Source: CAYONP01 sp964405335
GTDB lineage: Bacteria; Armatimonadota; UBA10988
Reading direction: 5' to 3'
Assembly: GCA_964405335.1 (NCBI GenBank)
Contig: CAYONP010000066.1
Coordinates: 1 to 34,446, forward strand
DNA: 34,446 nucleotides
Each line of letters starts with the position of its first letter. Position 1 is the first letter of the stretch. The notes under the pieces are model-generated. The model was not told the DNA's origin. It was given only the letters and a program-made list of their open reading frames with translations, and did not search any database. The position numbers were made by a program, and so were the translations under genes. Shown here piece after piece: positions 1 to 8,916 of this stretch.

Positions 1-314
1 AGGTCGCTCGACTTGACCACATAGGCCACCGCCGACCAGCTCATGAAGTTGTCCTGATAGGCCGAGTAGGCGGTGTTGAGCACCACCGGCAGTTTGGGAT
101 CGATGTCCATCAGCTCGCGCAGGAAGTCGAGCCCGTCCTTGCCCGGCATGTTGATGTCGAGGACCACCAGATCGGGCCGCTCGGCGCGGATCTGGGCCAG
201 CGCCGAATCGGCTTCCATGGCCAGGCGTACTTGATAGCCCTGCTCGCTGAACTCCTCCTGATAAAGCAGCGCCTCGCTCTCGTCGTCCTCGACAATCAGG
301 ATGCTGTGTGCCAC
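1..314 (-). CDS. Response regulator receiver protein (3' end outside window)
   Basis: The visible 104 residues form a CheY-like receiver: acidic pair D10/D11 after ILIVE, phospho-acceptor D53 in VVLDINMPG, T81 and K101. The protein continues past the left edge, so an output domain cannot be judged. I chose the GTG at 314 because GGAGGG lies 5 nt upstream (320-325). The gene starts 37 bp after the stop of the large histidine kinase and reads in the same direction. It is therefore very probably the last or next gene of the same operon and a candidate cognate partner for that kinase. The switch residues are canonical, so normal phosphorylation is expected. The partnership itself is inferred from position. 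Confidence 0.9.
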   Translation of the reverse strand, partial: MAHSILIVEDDESEALLYQEEFSEQGYQVRLAMEADSALAQIRAERPDLVVLDINMPGKDGLDFLRELMDIDPKLPVVLNTAYSAYQDNFMSWSAVAYVVKSSD

Positions 315-351
315 CGGATCCCTCCGCGCTGGGCGGTTCGCGCCGCCCGGC

Positions 352-3300
352 TCAATCCCTCTGCTCGCGCACCGGCAAGAGGATGACGAACCGCGCCCCG
401 CGGTCGCGGTTGTTCGAGGCGCTCAACGTGCCACCGTGGTCGACGATGATCTTGCGGCTGACCGCCAGACCCAGACCGGTGCCATCAGACCGACAGGTGA
501 AGAACGGGTTGAAGATCTCCTCCAGCCGGTCGGGCGGCACGCCGGGACCGTTGTCGATCACCTCGACGTGGACGCCGCGTCCGCTGTCGATGGTGCCGCT
601 GTTGATGGTCAGCAGCCCGCCCCGCCCCATCGCCTGGCAGGCGTTCTTGACCAGGTTCAAAAAGACCTGCTTCAGCTTGTCCGCGTCGCCCAGAATCTCG
701 GGCAGATCGGGCTCGAGGTTGGTCTTGACGGTCACCGCCAGGCCGTCGAGGAACGGCTCCTGGTGCTCAATCACCTCGGCGATCAGCCGGTTGAGCTGCG
801 TCGGCTGCAGTTCCGGCTGGCCCGGCGCGGTGAAGTCGGCCACGTTCTTCAGGATCTGCTCGAGCCGGGTTACCTCCTTGACGATGATCTCGGACCGGCT
901 GGCGACGTAGTCGGCGTCGCCCGCCTTGCGCTGCAGCCGCCGCGCGAACCCGCCGATGCTGACCAGCGGATTGCGGATCTCATGCGCCACGTGGGCCGCA
1001 ACGCTGCCGATGCCGGCCAGCTTCTCGGCCCGTGACAGGTGCTCCTGCATCTCGCGCAGCTCGGCCAGGCTCTGCTCCAGCTCGCTGTAGGCCTGCACAT
1101 TGGCCAGCGCCAGACTGGCCTGGTTGGCGAAGGTGGTCAGCATCCGAATGTCGCTGCGCTGGATCGTCTCACCGGTGAACAGGTTGTCGGCGACAATCAG
1201 CCCGAGCATGGTCGACTGCCGGACCAACGGCACGACCAGCACCTCGGGCGCGCCGGAGAGCTCGAGCAGTCGGCGCGCCAGCGGCGCCTGGGCGTCGGGC
1301 TCGTTGGCGCGCAGCAGCAGCGGCGTGCGCCAGCCCCGCAGCGGGCCCTCCTCGGCCGGCAGGGGCAGCGTCGGCTCGCCGCCCGACGACTCCTTGACCG
1401 CCCCGTCGCCCTGCTGCAGGTCGTATTCGCGCAGGAACTCGCGCAGCGACTTGCGGCTGCCCACCTCGCGCCAGATCTCGCCGGCCTCCTCGGGGGTCTG
1501 CGGGCCGACTCTCATGCGGTGGACCAGCGCCTCGCGCTCGCGGTCGACCAGGTAGAGCGAGGCGCGGTTGAAGCCGAACCCCGGCCCGGCGGTGACACAG
1601 GTGAGTATCGCGCGCAGCAGGCGATCGATGTTCCGCGTGCGCTGCATCTCCTCGCCGATTTCGCGCAGCAACTGGAGCTGGAAGATGCGCTGCATCCGCG
1701 TCGTGGCGTCGTGCAGCATGACCACGATGTTGACCTCGTACTCGGTCACGATGCGCAGTCGCACGTCGCAGTAACGCTCCTGGCCGTCGAAATCGAAGTA
1801 GCGCACCTCGCGCTGGTCGATCGGCTCGCGCGTCCGCTTCAGCTCCTCGACCAGGGTGACGAAGTTGCTGTGGGTCAAGAGGTCCGGCGGCAGCACCTCA
1901 TCGACCGGCCGGTGCATGATGTCGGCCACCGACTGGCCGTAGAACTCGCAGTAGCGCCGGTTGACGAAGCGCACCCGCTGCGCCTCGTCCAAACAGAGCA
2001 GCGCCGACGGCACGGCCTCCATAATGTTGTGCCGCATGGCCTGCAACATGCGTGTGTGGCGCAGGTTCTCGTCGGCCTCCATCCAGCGCGCCAGCAGGCC
2101 CGAGAGCGCTTCCATCGCCGAGGCGTCGACGGCGTCGAAGCCGGCCGGCTGGTCGCTCTCCAGGTCCAGCACGCCGAACACCCTCGGGCCCAGGCGCACC
2201 GGCACGCAGAGCTCGCTGCGCACCGTGCCGACCGCCGGCTCGGGGTCGTAGTACAGGGAATCCGCGGCGACGTCGGTGGTCAGGTAGCTCTGCTGCGTGC
2301 GCAACACCTCGCCCATGATCCCGACCTCGGCCGCCTGGGTGTAACCGCGGCCGAAGCTCGCCCGCCGCGCGCCGGCCTGGGCGGTCAGCCGGAAAGACCG
2401 GATCTCCTCGTCGTACTCGTAGTAGGCGACGTCGTGGTAGTCCAGGTCGCGCTGGATCGTCTCGACCAGGTTCTGCAGCAGCCGCCGCACGTCGCCGATG
2501 TTGGCAATCGCCGACGCGCCGACGCGCGAGATCAGCTCGAACTGCAGCGCCCGCTTGCGCTCCTCTTCGTACCGCCGGGCATTCTCGAGGATCACCGCGA
2601 AGTGGCCGCCGAGGTGCTGGAATTGCGCCTGATCCTCGGCCGAGTAGGCTTCGACTCCGCGGTGCAGCAGCTCGACCGTGCCGACCACCTCGTCGTTGTA
2701 GATCAGCGGCGTGATCAGCATCGAGGCGAAGCCCAGCTCGACCAGCCGTCGGTCGTCCTCGCCCGGCTCGGACAGCGTCGCCAGGTCGCTGATGCGCACC
2801 GGCTCGCGGCTGGCCAGCACCCGCGCGCGCACGCTGGCGGCACGGGCGATGCTCTCCTCGCGGCCGGTGCGCAGCGACCCGTCGCCGGCCAACACGCGGA
2901 CCCGCAGCGCCTGCCGCGCGCGGTCGGGAAAGCTGATGGTCATCGCGTCGAACTGCTGCAGGCCCTCCATCTGCTCGGCAATCGCGCGGAAGGTCTGCTC
3001 GCGGTCGAGGCTCCGGCTGGTCGACTCGAGGATGCGATTCATCACCTCGAGCTGGCGCGATTTGCGTTCGGTTTCGCGCTCGAGCCGGCGCCGCTCGGTG
3101 ACGTCGCGCACCACCGCGGTGCAGCCGATCCACTCGCCGGTCTGGTGGTCGAAGATGGCCGTGCGGGTGAGGTTGCAGTCGATCACCGTGCCGTCGCGCC
3201 GCAGTCGCTGGGTCTCGTGGTCACGCACGATGCCGTCGCGGGCGACCCGCTCGGCCAGCTCTTCCAGCTCGCCGCCGGCAAGCTGCATCGGCGGCAGCAA

Positions 3301-4320
3301 CATGCCGACGTGTCGGTTGAGCACCTCGTCGGCGGCGTAGCCGAAGGCGACCTCGGCGCCGGTGTTCCACGAGCGGATACGGTCCTCGGTATCGAGCACC
3401 ATCACCGCGTCGACGGTGTCGGCGACGAAGGCGCGCAGATAGGCCGCCTCCTTCGCCTGCGCCGCCATCGCCGCGGTCTCGTGGCTGGTGTCGCGGACCG
3501 ACACTTGGGCAATCCGCTTGGCGCCGTCGTAGCGGACCATGACGAACTGCATCACGGTCGGCATCGGCGGGCCTTCGGCGGCCTTCAGCGGCACTTGGTC
3601 GAGCCGGTAGGTGTGCGAGACGATCACCCGCCGGAGCGCATCGGCCACGGCGTCGACCCGCTCGTCGCCGGCCAGGTCGAGAAAGTTGCTGCCGACCAGC
3701 GACTCGCTGGGATAGCCGGTCATGCGCACCGCGATGGCGTTGACCATGTCGATCCGCGCCGTCTCGACATCGACCAGGAAGATGGCGTCGAGAGTGTTGT
3801 TGAGCAGGAAGCGGGTGAGCTGCTCACTGTCGCGCACGCGCCGCTCGGCAATCAGGTGGTAGAACCGGTTGACCCGCAGGCGGTGCTCGTCGATGTCGTC
3901 TTCGACCAGGTCGCACAGCACGGCCAGCTCGGGGTCGTCGGCCAGCTCGGCGGCGAACAGCCTCATGCAGACGCGCTTGAGGATGCGCAGCCCGCGGCTG
4001 ATCGAGCTGTCCGGTACGCTGAACTCGTCGGCGTCGCGGGCGAGATGCCGCAGTTCGTCGATGCTGCGCGTGTCGGCCGGGTCGGCGATGCCGGCCAGCA
4101 GCAGGGGGTAGAAGCCGAGCAGCCGCTCGACCACCTTGGTCCGGCCGGGCTCGGCGACGGCGCGGAACGGCTCGCTCAGGCCGTCGTGCCAGCGCTTGAG
4201 CACCGCCGGCGCGTGCTGGCGCAGCAGCGCGCCGGCCCGGCGCCGCTGTGACGGCGTGTAGCGGTCGGGTGAGAGCCACTCGGGCGTCTCGACCGCCACG
4301 GTGTCGACCTGCTCTGCCAT
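352..4320 (-). CDS. Large soluble multi-sensor (PAS/GAF) histidine kinase
   Basis: This 1322-residue protein has no membrane segment and should act in the cytoplasm. Approximate order: helical N-terminal region resembling RsbR-type or histidine-kinase N-terminal domains (20-160), PAS (168-285), PAS (293-410), GAF (432-582), GAF (597-745), PAS (760-875), GAF (895-1075), coiled linker, HisKA (1100-1165) and HATPase_c (1210-1320). The phospho-accepting His is H1113 in AAHVAHEIRNPL. The N box is around N1226, the G1 box is DNGPGVP at 1256, and the G2 box is GTGLGL at 1280-1285, so the kinase looks intact. Six sensory modules suggest integration of several small-molecule or redox cues; the ligands cannot be read from the sequence. 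The gene lies 36 bp after the galT-like gene and 37 bp before a receiver gene, all on the minus strand. The ATG at 4320 has only a cramped GGAG upstream. Confidence 0.93.
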   Translation of the reverse strand: MAEQVDTVAVETPEWLSPDRYTPSQRRRAGALLRQHAPAVLKRWHDGLSEPFRAVAEPGRTKVVERLLGFYPLLLAGIADPADTRSIDELRHLARDADEFSVPDSSISRGLRILKRVCMRLFAAELADDPELAVLCDLVEDDIDEHRLRVNRFYHLIAERRVRDSEQLTRFLLNNTLDAIFLVDVETARIDMVNAIAVRMTGYPSESLVGSNFLDLAGDERVDAVADALRRVIVSHTYRLDQVPLKAAEGPPMPTVMQFVMVRYDGAKRIAQVSVRDTSHETAAMAAQAKEAAYLRAFVADTVDAVMVLDTEDRIRSWNTGAEVAFGYAADEVLNRHVGMLLPPMQLAGGELEELAERVARDGIVRDHETQRLRRDGTVIDCNLTRTAIFDHQTGEWIGCTAVVRDVTERRRLERETERKSRQLEVMNRILESTSRSLDREQTFRAIAEQMEGLQQFDAMTISFPDRARQALRVRVLAGDGSLRTGREESIARAASVRARVLASREPVRISDLATLSEPGEDDRRLVELGFASMLITPLIYNDEVVGTVELLHRGVEAYSAEDQAQFQHLGGHFAVILENARRYEEERKRALQFELISRVGASAIANIGDVRRLLQNLVETIQRDLDYHDVAYYEYDEEIRSFRLTAQAGARRASFGRGYTQAAEVGIMGEVLRTQQSYLTTDVAADSLYYDPEPAVGTVRSELCVPVRLGPRVFGVLDLESDQPAGFDAVDASAMEALSGLLARWMEADENLRHTRMLQAMRHNIMEAVPSALLCLDEAQRVRFVNRRYCEFYGQSVADIMHRPVDEVLPPDLLTHSNFVTLVEELKRTREPIDQREVRYFDFDGQERYCDVRLRIVTEYEVNIVVMLHDATTRMQRIFQLQLLREIGEEMQRTRNIDRLLRAILTCVTAGPGFGFNRASLYLVDREREALVHRMRVGPQTPEEAGEIWREVGSRKSLREFLREYDLQQGDGAVKESSGGEPTLPLPAEEGPLRGWRTPLLLRANEPDAQAPLARRLLELSGAPEVLVVPLVRQSTMLGLIVADNLFTGETIQRSDIRMLTTFANQASLALANVQAYSELEQSLAELREMQEHLSRAEKLAGIGSVAAHVAHEIRNPLVSIGGFARRLQRKAGDADYVASRSEIIVKEVTRLEQILKNVADFTAPGQPELQPTQLNRLIAEVIEHQEPFLDGLAVTVKTNLEPDLPEILGDADKLKQVFLNLVKNACQAMGRGGLLTINSGTIDSGRGVHVEVIDNGPGVPPDRLEEIFNPFFTCRSDGTGLGLAVSRKIIVDHGGTLSASNNRDRGARFVILLPVREQRD

Positions 4321-4356
4321 TGCTCCACCGCTTCGTGCCGGGCCCGCCCAGACCTC

Positions 4357-5382
4357 CTATGCGCCGTCGCGCAGGAAGGCCGCCGCCTCTTCGGGCGCGA
4401 CTGGATTGACCGCCAGCCCGGCCAGATACTCGGCCGCCGGCTGCGGCGCCAGGCGCGGCACCAGCTCGAGCTGCCAGCGAAAGTCTTCGACCAACGACTC
4501 CCAACGATTCTGTAGCCCCGGCCGCGGCACGGTACTCGGTGCGTTGATCAACGCCATCTGATAGGCCGGATTGTCCAACGCCGCGCGGAGGCGGCGCAGC
4601 AGGTCGATCAGCAGGCGGGCCAGGTCGAGCCGTTCGGCCTCGCTCATCAAGGTCGAGTCATGGCATTGCCGCAGCGGCAGCACCATGACCTCGAACGGCG
4701 CCCGCGAGGCGTAGGGGCAGAAGGCCAGGTGATGCGCCGTCTCGGCCACCAGCCGCTCGCCCGCCCGCTGCTCGAACGCGATCACATCGGCAAAGAGGCA
4801 GCGTTCGTGCCGCGTGTAGTAGTCGCGCGCCGCGACCAGACGGGCGCGCACCGGCTCCGGAATGTGCGGCGTGGCGATCAGTTGGCTGTGCGCGTGCGCG
4901 ACCAGCATCCCCGCCGCCGCGCCGTACTGGCGGAGGATGAGCTGGTAGCGCAAGCGCCAGTCGCGGCGCAGGTCGCGGATCCGGTCGTGCCAGGCGCGGA
5001 TGACCAACTCGACCTGCTCGGGCGGCAGGTCGGCCAGGTCGGCCTCGTGGTCGGGCGTCTCGATGATCACCTCGTGCGCGCCGATGCCGTTGAGGCGATC
5101 GTACGGCCCGACCGCCGCCGGTGCCGGCACGCCGTCGACCGACAGGGCGGGGATGCGGTTGGGCACCACGCGAACGGTCCAACCGGGCGTGTTCGCCGCA
5201 CCGCCGGCGGGCCGATAGGCCAAGATCTCGCCCGGCGTGCTGGCCTCCATCCCGCCGGCAAACGGATTCTCGGGCAGGCGCGGCGGCTCGTCGATCCAGG
5301 CGGCGCCGGGCGGGCGGCGGCCGCGCTCGGGCGCAATCACCACCCAGAGGTCACGAATCGGGTCTCGGCGCAGTTCGGACAT
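4357..5382 (-). CDS. galT: Galactose-1-phosphate uridylyltransferase-like protein
   Basis: The family moves a nucleotidyl group between a hexose-1-phosphate and a nucleotide sugar through a His-nucleotidyl intermediate. At 341 residues this is the usual bacterial length. The active-site motif is HAHSQ at 163-167, with H165 as expected nucleophile, and the C-terminal hallmark CPYASRAPFEV is present. The usual zinc pair CxxC near the N-terminus is absent: residues 39-44 read NPFAGG. The two His positions that normally complete the site, H112 (PDH) and H163, are kept. The gene sits 45 bp after a GH57 enzyme and before the sensor kinase. The context fits interconversion of glucose-1-phosphate and nucleotide sugar in glycogen metabolism as well as galactose use, because no galK or galE is visible. 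The start ATG has a GAGG about 8 nt upstream. Confidence 0.88.
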   Translation of the reverse strand: MSELRRDPIRDLWVVIAPERGRRPPGAAWIDEPPRLPENPFAGGMEASTPGEILAYRPAGGAANTPGWTVRVVPNRIPALSVDGVPAPAAVGPYDRLNGIGAHEVIIETPDHEADLADLPPEQVELVIRAWHDRIRDLRRDWRLRYQLILRQYGAAAGMLVAHAHSQLIATPHIPEPVRARLVAARDYYTRHERCLFADVIAFEQRAGERLVAETAHHLAFCPYASRAPFEVMVLPLRQCHDSTLMSEAERLDLARLLIDLLRRLRAALDNPAYQMALINAPSTVPRPGLQNRWESLVEDFRWQLELVPRLAPQPAAEYLAGLAVNPVAPEEAAAFLRDGA

Positions 5383-5427
5383 CGACCAGCCTCAGCAGAG
5401 CGCGTTGGCCGCGTGGCGGCCGAGAGG

Positions 5428-7587
5428 TTAGACCATCCAATCGCACCGCCGTGCCGCGTCGTCGGTGAGCGGCAGGTGGAACACCCCGTCGGCCGGCCAG
5501 CGCTCGACGGTGCGGCCCGACTCGCACAAGGTCAGGACCAGCGCGATCGACTCACCGACCCCGGCCGGCAGCGCCCGGAGCGGCGCGCGGAGCTCAATCA
5601 ACTGCTCGATCACCGCCTCGGCGACGAGGGCCCGGCGGCGGCCGCTGCGGACCTTCATCTCGTGCCGGCCGGGCCGCTGCGGGGCGGGGATCTCGATCGT
5701 CGCCCGCCGCCCGGCGGCGGCCGCCTCGACGCCCAAGGTCCAGGCCTCAGGGTCGCCGTTGTCGCGCGGCAGGTCGAGCTCGATGGCGAGGAAGGCGTCG
5801 GTCTCGTCGAAGCCGTAGCGCACGCGTCGGATCAGCGGCTTGCGCGCGCCGCGGCTCATCGCCCCGGCGGTGGCGGCGAGGCGACCGGCCGGTCGCCACT
5901 CGAAGAAGCTCGTCTCGCGACCGTCGAGCACCGGCGTGAAGCGGCAGGCCGGCGGGGTCAACGGCGGCGCCGCGGCGCGGGCCGAGGCGGCCTCGAACAG
6001 CTCCGCCGGCGGCTCGGCGGCGCACAGCTCATAGATGCGGCGCAGATGCCCGCGGAACAGCTCGTCGAAGGCGTCGTCGTCGGCGCTCGAGTGATCGTCG
6101 CCGTACCACCAGAACCAGTCACTCCCCTCGGCGATGTAGAGATGCTGCCAAGCGGCGCTGCGGGTCTCCTCGTCGAGGCCCGCCTCGGCCTCGACCAGCG
6201 TGGCGCGGGCGAGGAAGAGCTGCTCCCAGGCGCGCTGGTCTTCCTGGTGGCCGGCCCAGATGTAGAAGTCGTGGCCGATCCACGAACCGGGGTAGAGCCA
6301 CTCGAGCGCGACCGGCGGCGGGCTGTGGTCGAGGTGCTCGCTGAAGGTCACCGGCCGCAGGTAGCGGTGCTCGGCCAGCCGCTGATAGAGCCGCGCCAGG
6401 AACGGCTCGCCGTTGTCCGGGTAGTGCTCCCAGCAGTTCTCGCCATCGAGAATAACCGCCACCACCGGTCGCTCGGCACCGGCCGCGGCGCCGCGCTGCT
6501 CAAGGCCGCGGATCAGGTCGTCGGCCGCGGCGACCGGGTCCCAGCCGGCATACTGAAAGCCGATGTTGTCGCTCAGCGCATGGTCGCGGAAGAACAGCTC
6601 GAGGCCGGCATGGCGGTAGGGCCGCAGCATCGCCGCCGGGGTCACCGCGCCGGCCCGGCCATGGTGCAGCGAGAGGCCGAGGATCTGCTCGTCACTGGCC
6701 GCCCAGCGAAAGCCGGCCGCGGCGGCGACTTCGAGCGCGCGGGTCGAGACCGAGCCCTCCGACGGCCAGAGCCCGACCGGCCGGAAGCCGAGCAGCCGCT
6801 CGCAGACCGCCAGACCCTGTTCGAGCTGCGCCGCGGCGTCCTCGGGCAGGTCGCGCGCACCGGGCGGGATGCTCGCCCCGGGCATCGCCACCTTCACGTC
6901 GGGGTAGTGGCAGAGCAGCGGCAGAATCGGGTGATAGAGCGGCGTGGTGCTTAGCTCGACGTGACCATCTCGCGCCGCCGCGACATACGCCGGGATGACC
7001 CGCCGCACGGCCTCGTCCATCGCCTCGAGCAGCGCCTGCTTGTCGTCCTCGCTGTAGTCGCGTCCCTGGCGCAGCAGGCCGGCCACCGGCTCTTCGGCGC
7101 GGAGCACCTGGCCGCACCAGGCGAGGTGGAACCAGACCTGCAGGTCGCGCAGCTCGGCGACGCCGAAGCGGCGCAGCAGGTCGGCGTCGGTCAGGCGGCC
7201 GGGCTCGCGGCCGCGCCGCTCGAGCAGCTCGCGGTAGCGCCGGTGCGGCTCGACCTGGCGTTGCCACTGGACGTGGAAGCCGTAGCGCAGCCAGGCGAGC
7301 CGCTGCGCCTCGGTCAGCTCGGCGGTGTCGAGCCGCGCCGTGTCGCGGGCGTCGTCGCTGGTCTGACCCGTGGCGTAGGCCTCGAGCTGGAGCAGCAGCG
7401 AGGGGACCAGGTTGAAGGTCAGGTGGCAGTTCGGCTGGCGACGGGCAATCTCGATCATGTCGAGATAGTCTTTGGTCGCGTGAAGGCGCGTCCAGGGGAG
7501 GACCATGCGACCGGAGTCGGGCTCGCCATACCAGGGCTGGTGCATGTGCCACAGAATGGCCACCGAGACCGGCCGGGCGCTCGTCAT
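5428..7587 (-). CDS. Glycoside hydrolase family 57 (amylase/amylopullulanase-like, COG1449 type)
   Basis: This 719-residue enzyme shows the GH57 signatures: HMHQP at 14-18, LWPSEGS with catalytic nucleophile E277, and DGENCWE with catalytic acid D381. The segment EGSDWFWWYGDDHSS in the second half is typical of the long COG1449 branch. The C-terminal 200 residues look beta-rich and may be a carbohydrate-binding or accessory domain. Expected role: cleavage or transfer of alpha-glucan chains. No signal peptide is visible, so it is probably intracellular. The frame is open further upstream to 7698, but the ATG at 7587 has GGGAGG just upstream, follows a good promoter, and begins directly with the conserved strand. 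It is the first gene of the leftward operon with galT, the sensor kinase and a receiver gene. Confidence 0.93.
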   Translation of the reverse strand: MTSARPVSVAILWHMHQPWYGEPDSGRMVLPWTRLHATKDYLDMIEIARRQPNCHLTFNLVPSLLLQLEAYATGQTSDDARDTARLDTAELTEAQRLAWLRYGFHVQWQRQVEPHRRYRELLERRGREPGRLTDADLLRRFGVAELRDLQVWFHLAWCGQVLRAEEPVAGLLRQGRDYSEDDKQALLEAMDEAVRRVIPAYVAAARDGHVELSTTPLYHPILPLLCHYPDVKVAMPGASIPPGARDLPEDAAAQLEQGLAVCERLLGFRPVGLWPSEGSVSTRALEVAAAAGFRWAASDEQILGLSLHHGRAGAVTPAAMLRPYRHAGLELFFRDHALSDNIGFQYAGWDPVAAADDLIRGLEQRGAAAGAERPVVAVILDGENCWEHYPDNGEPFLARLYQRLAEHRYLRPVTFSEHLDHSPPPVALEWLYPGSWIGHDFYIWAGHQEDQRAWEQLFLARATLVEAEAGLDEETRSAAWQHLYIAEGSDWFWWYGDDHSSADDDAFDELFRGHLRRIYELCAAEPPAELFEAASARAAAPPLTPPACRFTPVLDGRETSFFEWRPAGRLAATAGAMSRGARKPLIRRVRYGFDETDAFLAIELDLPRDNGDPEAWTLGVEAAAAGRRATIEIPAPQRPGRHEMKVRSGRRRALVAEAVIEQLIELRAPLRALPAGVGESIALVLTLCESGRTVERWPADGVFHLPLTDDAARRCDWMV

Positions 7588-7605
7588 GCTGCCTCCCTCG
7601 CGGTC

Positions 7606-7634
7606 AGTGTAGTTGCCGGCGTGGGTAGGGTCAA
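7606..7634 (-). promoter_or_regulatory. Sigma70-type promoter of the GH57-galT-kinase operon
   Basis: On the minus strand TTGACC (7634-7629) is followed after 17 bp by TACACT (7611-7606). Both boxes match the consensus well and the expected start near 7599 leaves a short leader carrying the GGGAGG ribosome site for the ATG at 7587. No other promoter-like sequence is seen before the next three genes, which fits one transcript. Confidence 0.7.
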
Positions 7635-7689
7635 CGCGAGGGTAGCGCCCAGCGCCCGGGTGCGCGGTTGGGTTGGTGGCCGAGTCGTG

Positions 7690-7744
7690 GACCCGCACTG
7701 ATGTGCGGGTCTGTCAAACCCAAACCCGCCCGAAGGGCGGGTTT
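7690..7744. repeat. Two tandem perfect hairpins between divergent promoters
   Basis: The first inverted repeat has 9-bp arms 7690-7698 and 7703-7711 with loop TGAT. The second has 10-bp arms 7722-7731 and 7735-7744 with loop GAA; on the minus strand its core reads as a C(UUCG)G tetraloop. A weaker 5-bp pair follows at 7758-7762/7773-7777. Both perfect stems lie between the leftward promoter (7606-7634) and the rightward promoter (7794-7823), so neither transcript should contain them. They could be a REP-like element, a bidirectional insulator, or part of an unrecognised small RNA. No tRNA features are present. Confidence 0.75.
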
Positions 7745-7793
7745 CGCACCTCCAGCCACGGGCCCGGCTAGACCCGTAACGCACCGCCGGTGG

Positions 7794-7823
7794 TTGCGCA
7801 CCAGGCTGAGGATTGGGTAGACT
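7794..7823 (+). promoter_or_regulatory. Candidate promoter of the TPR/membrane-protein gene pair
   Basis: TTGCGC (7794-7799), 18-bp spacer, TAGACT (7818-7823). The predicted start is about 16 nt before the ATG at 7846. Match to consensus is moderate. Confidence 0.5.
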
Positions 7824-7845
7824 CGGAGCGGGGCGGCGAGCGGCG

Positions 7846-8916
7846 ATGGACCCAGCGTTCGGCGAGCAACTGTGGCGACTGGAGCGGCGGGTGGCCGCCG
7901 ATCCCGACAACGTGCCGCTGCGTTGCGAGCTGCTGCAGTGGCAGTCGCGGGCCGTCCGCGAGGATCCCGAGGGCGCCGTCGAGCGGGCTCGGCTGGCCAA
8001 CCTCGAGGTGCTCTACGCGCTACGGCCCCGCGAGCCCGACCTGCTGGCCGTGCTCGCGCCGCGGATCGATCCACACTTCCTCCCCGCCGAGCCGAGCGAC
8101 CCGGAAGCGCGAGCGGCGTTGCGGCTGGCCGACGACAGGTTCGCCGAGGACCGGCCCGAAGAGGCCGCCGGCAACCTACGCGAAGCGCTGCTCGCGGCGC
8201 CCGACTCGCCCGCGGTGCACCTTCGCCTGGGCGAGCTGCGCTGCGGCGAGGGCCGGTGGGACGAGGCCCTCGAGCACCTCCGCTTCGCGCTCGCTCAGGC
8301 GCCCGGCTCGGCCGCGGTCTGGGCCACCTGCGGCCGGGCGTTGCGCGGTCTGCGCCGCTGGCCCGAGGCGTTCGACCATGGCGTCGAGGCGCTGGTCCGC
8401 AACCCACTCTGCGCGGCGGCCGAAGAGGGTCTGGCGCAGCTCGCGGTCCGGCTCGGCTACCGCTGGCAGCGGGTCCCGCTCTGCCCGCTGGTCTGGCCGC
8501 TGATCCCCACCGGCCGGACCGCCATCCTGATGTCTCGACCGGGCACGCCGCATGGCGCCCGCCGCGCCTGGTACGCCTGGTCCGGCGCGGCCATCGCCGC
8601 CTGTGCCGAGCTGACCGAGGCCGAGCTGCCGGTCGCCGGCCTGCCGCGCGACCTGCCGCGGCTGGAGGCTATCCACCGCGCCCTGCTCAGCTCGTGGCAT
8701 CGGTGGCGCTGGTGGCGGTGGCGGCGCCGCCGGCGACGGCCCGAACGTGAACTCGACTGGCTGACCCACGTCGCCGAGGACGGGCTGCTCGAGGCCTATC
8801 TGCTGTTCGCCTACCTGCACCCCGACCTGACCGTTGCCTGGCAGGCCCACCGCGCGGCGCGGCCGCGCGACATGGAACGGCTGATCCGCTCGCATCTGGT
8901 GGAGCACGAGCTGTGA
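7846..8916 (+). CDS. TPR-repeat protein with Trp/Arg-rich patch, function unknown
   Basis: This 356-residue protein has about three TPR-like helical pairs at 88-120, 122-155 and 156-190, with typical small/large residue spacing (for example RWDEALEHLRFAL). TPRs usually bind protein partners. A striking basic-aromatic stretch at 285-300 alternates Trp with Arg and could contact membrane lipid or nucleic acid. No signal peptide or transmembrane helix is seen. I prefer the ATG at 7846 over the upstream TTG at 7813 because the TTG overlaps the predicted -10 region. The next gene starts inside its stop codon (GTGA overlap), so the two products are probably made together. I do not recognise a named family beyond TPR. 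Confidence 0.75.
   Translation: MDPAFGEQLWRLERRVAADPDNVPLRCELLQWQSRAVREDPEGAVERARLANLEVLYALRPREPDLLAVLAPRIDPHFLPAEPSDPEARAALRLADDRFAEDRPEEAAGNLREALLAAPDSPAVHLRLGELRCGEGRWDEALEHLRFALAQAPGSAAVWATCGRALRGLRRWPEAFDHGVEALVRNPLCAAAEEGLAQLAVRLGYRWQRVPLCPLVWPLIPTGRTAILMSRPGTPHGARRAWYAWSGAAIAACAELTEAELPVAGLPRDLPRLEAIHRALLSSWHRWRWWRWRRRRRRPERELDWLTHVAEDGLLEAYLLFAYLHPDLTVAWQAHRAARPRDMERLIRSHLVEHEL

Noticed and set aside
1039..4251. A long open frame on the plus strand opposite the histidine kinase gene
   Set aside because: It is a by-product of high GC and strong codon bias. Its translation is Arg/Ala/His/Gln-rich without motifs, while the minus strand encodes intact kinase domains. The same applies to long antisense frames opposite GH57, uvrC, the MtaB-like gene and others.
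7690..7790. tRNA or other known structured RNA
   Set aside because: The hairpins do not form a cloverleaf, there is no T-loop sequence and no CCA-compatible acceptor.
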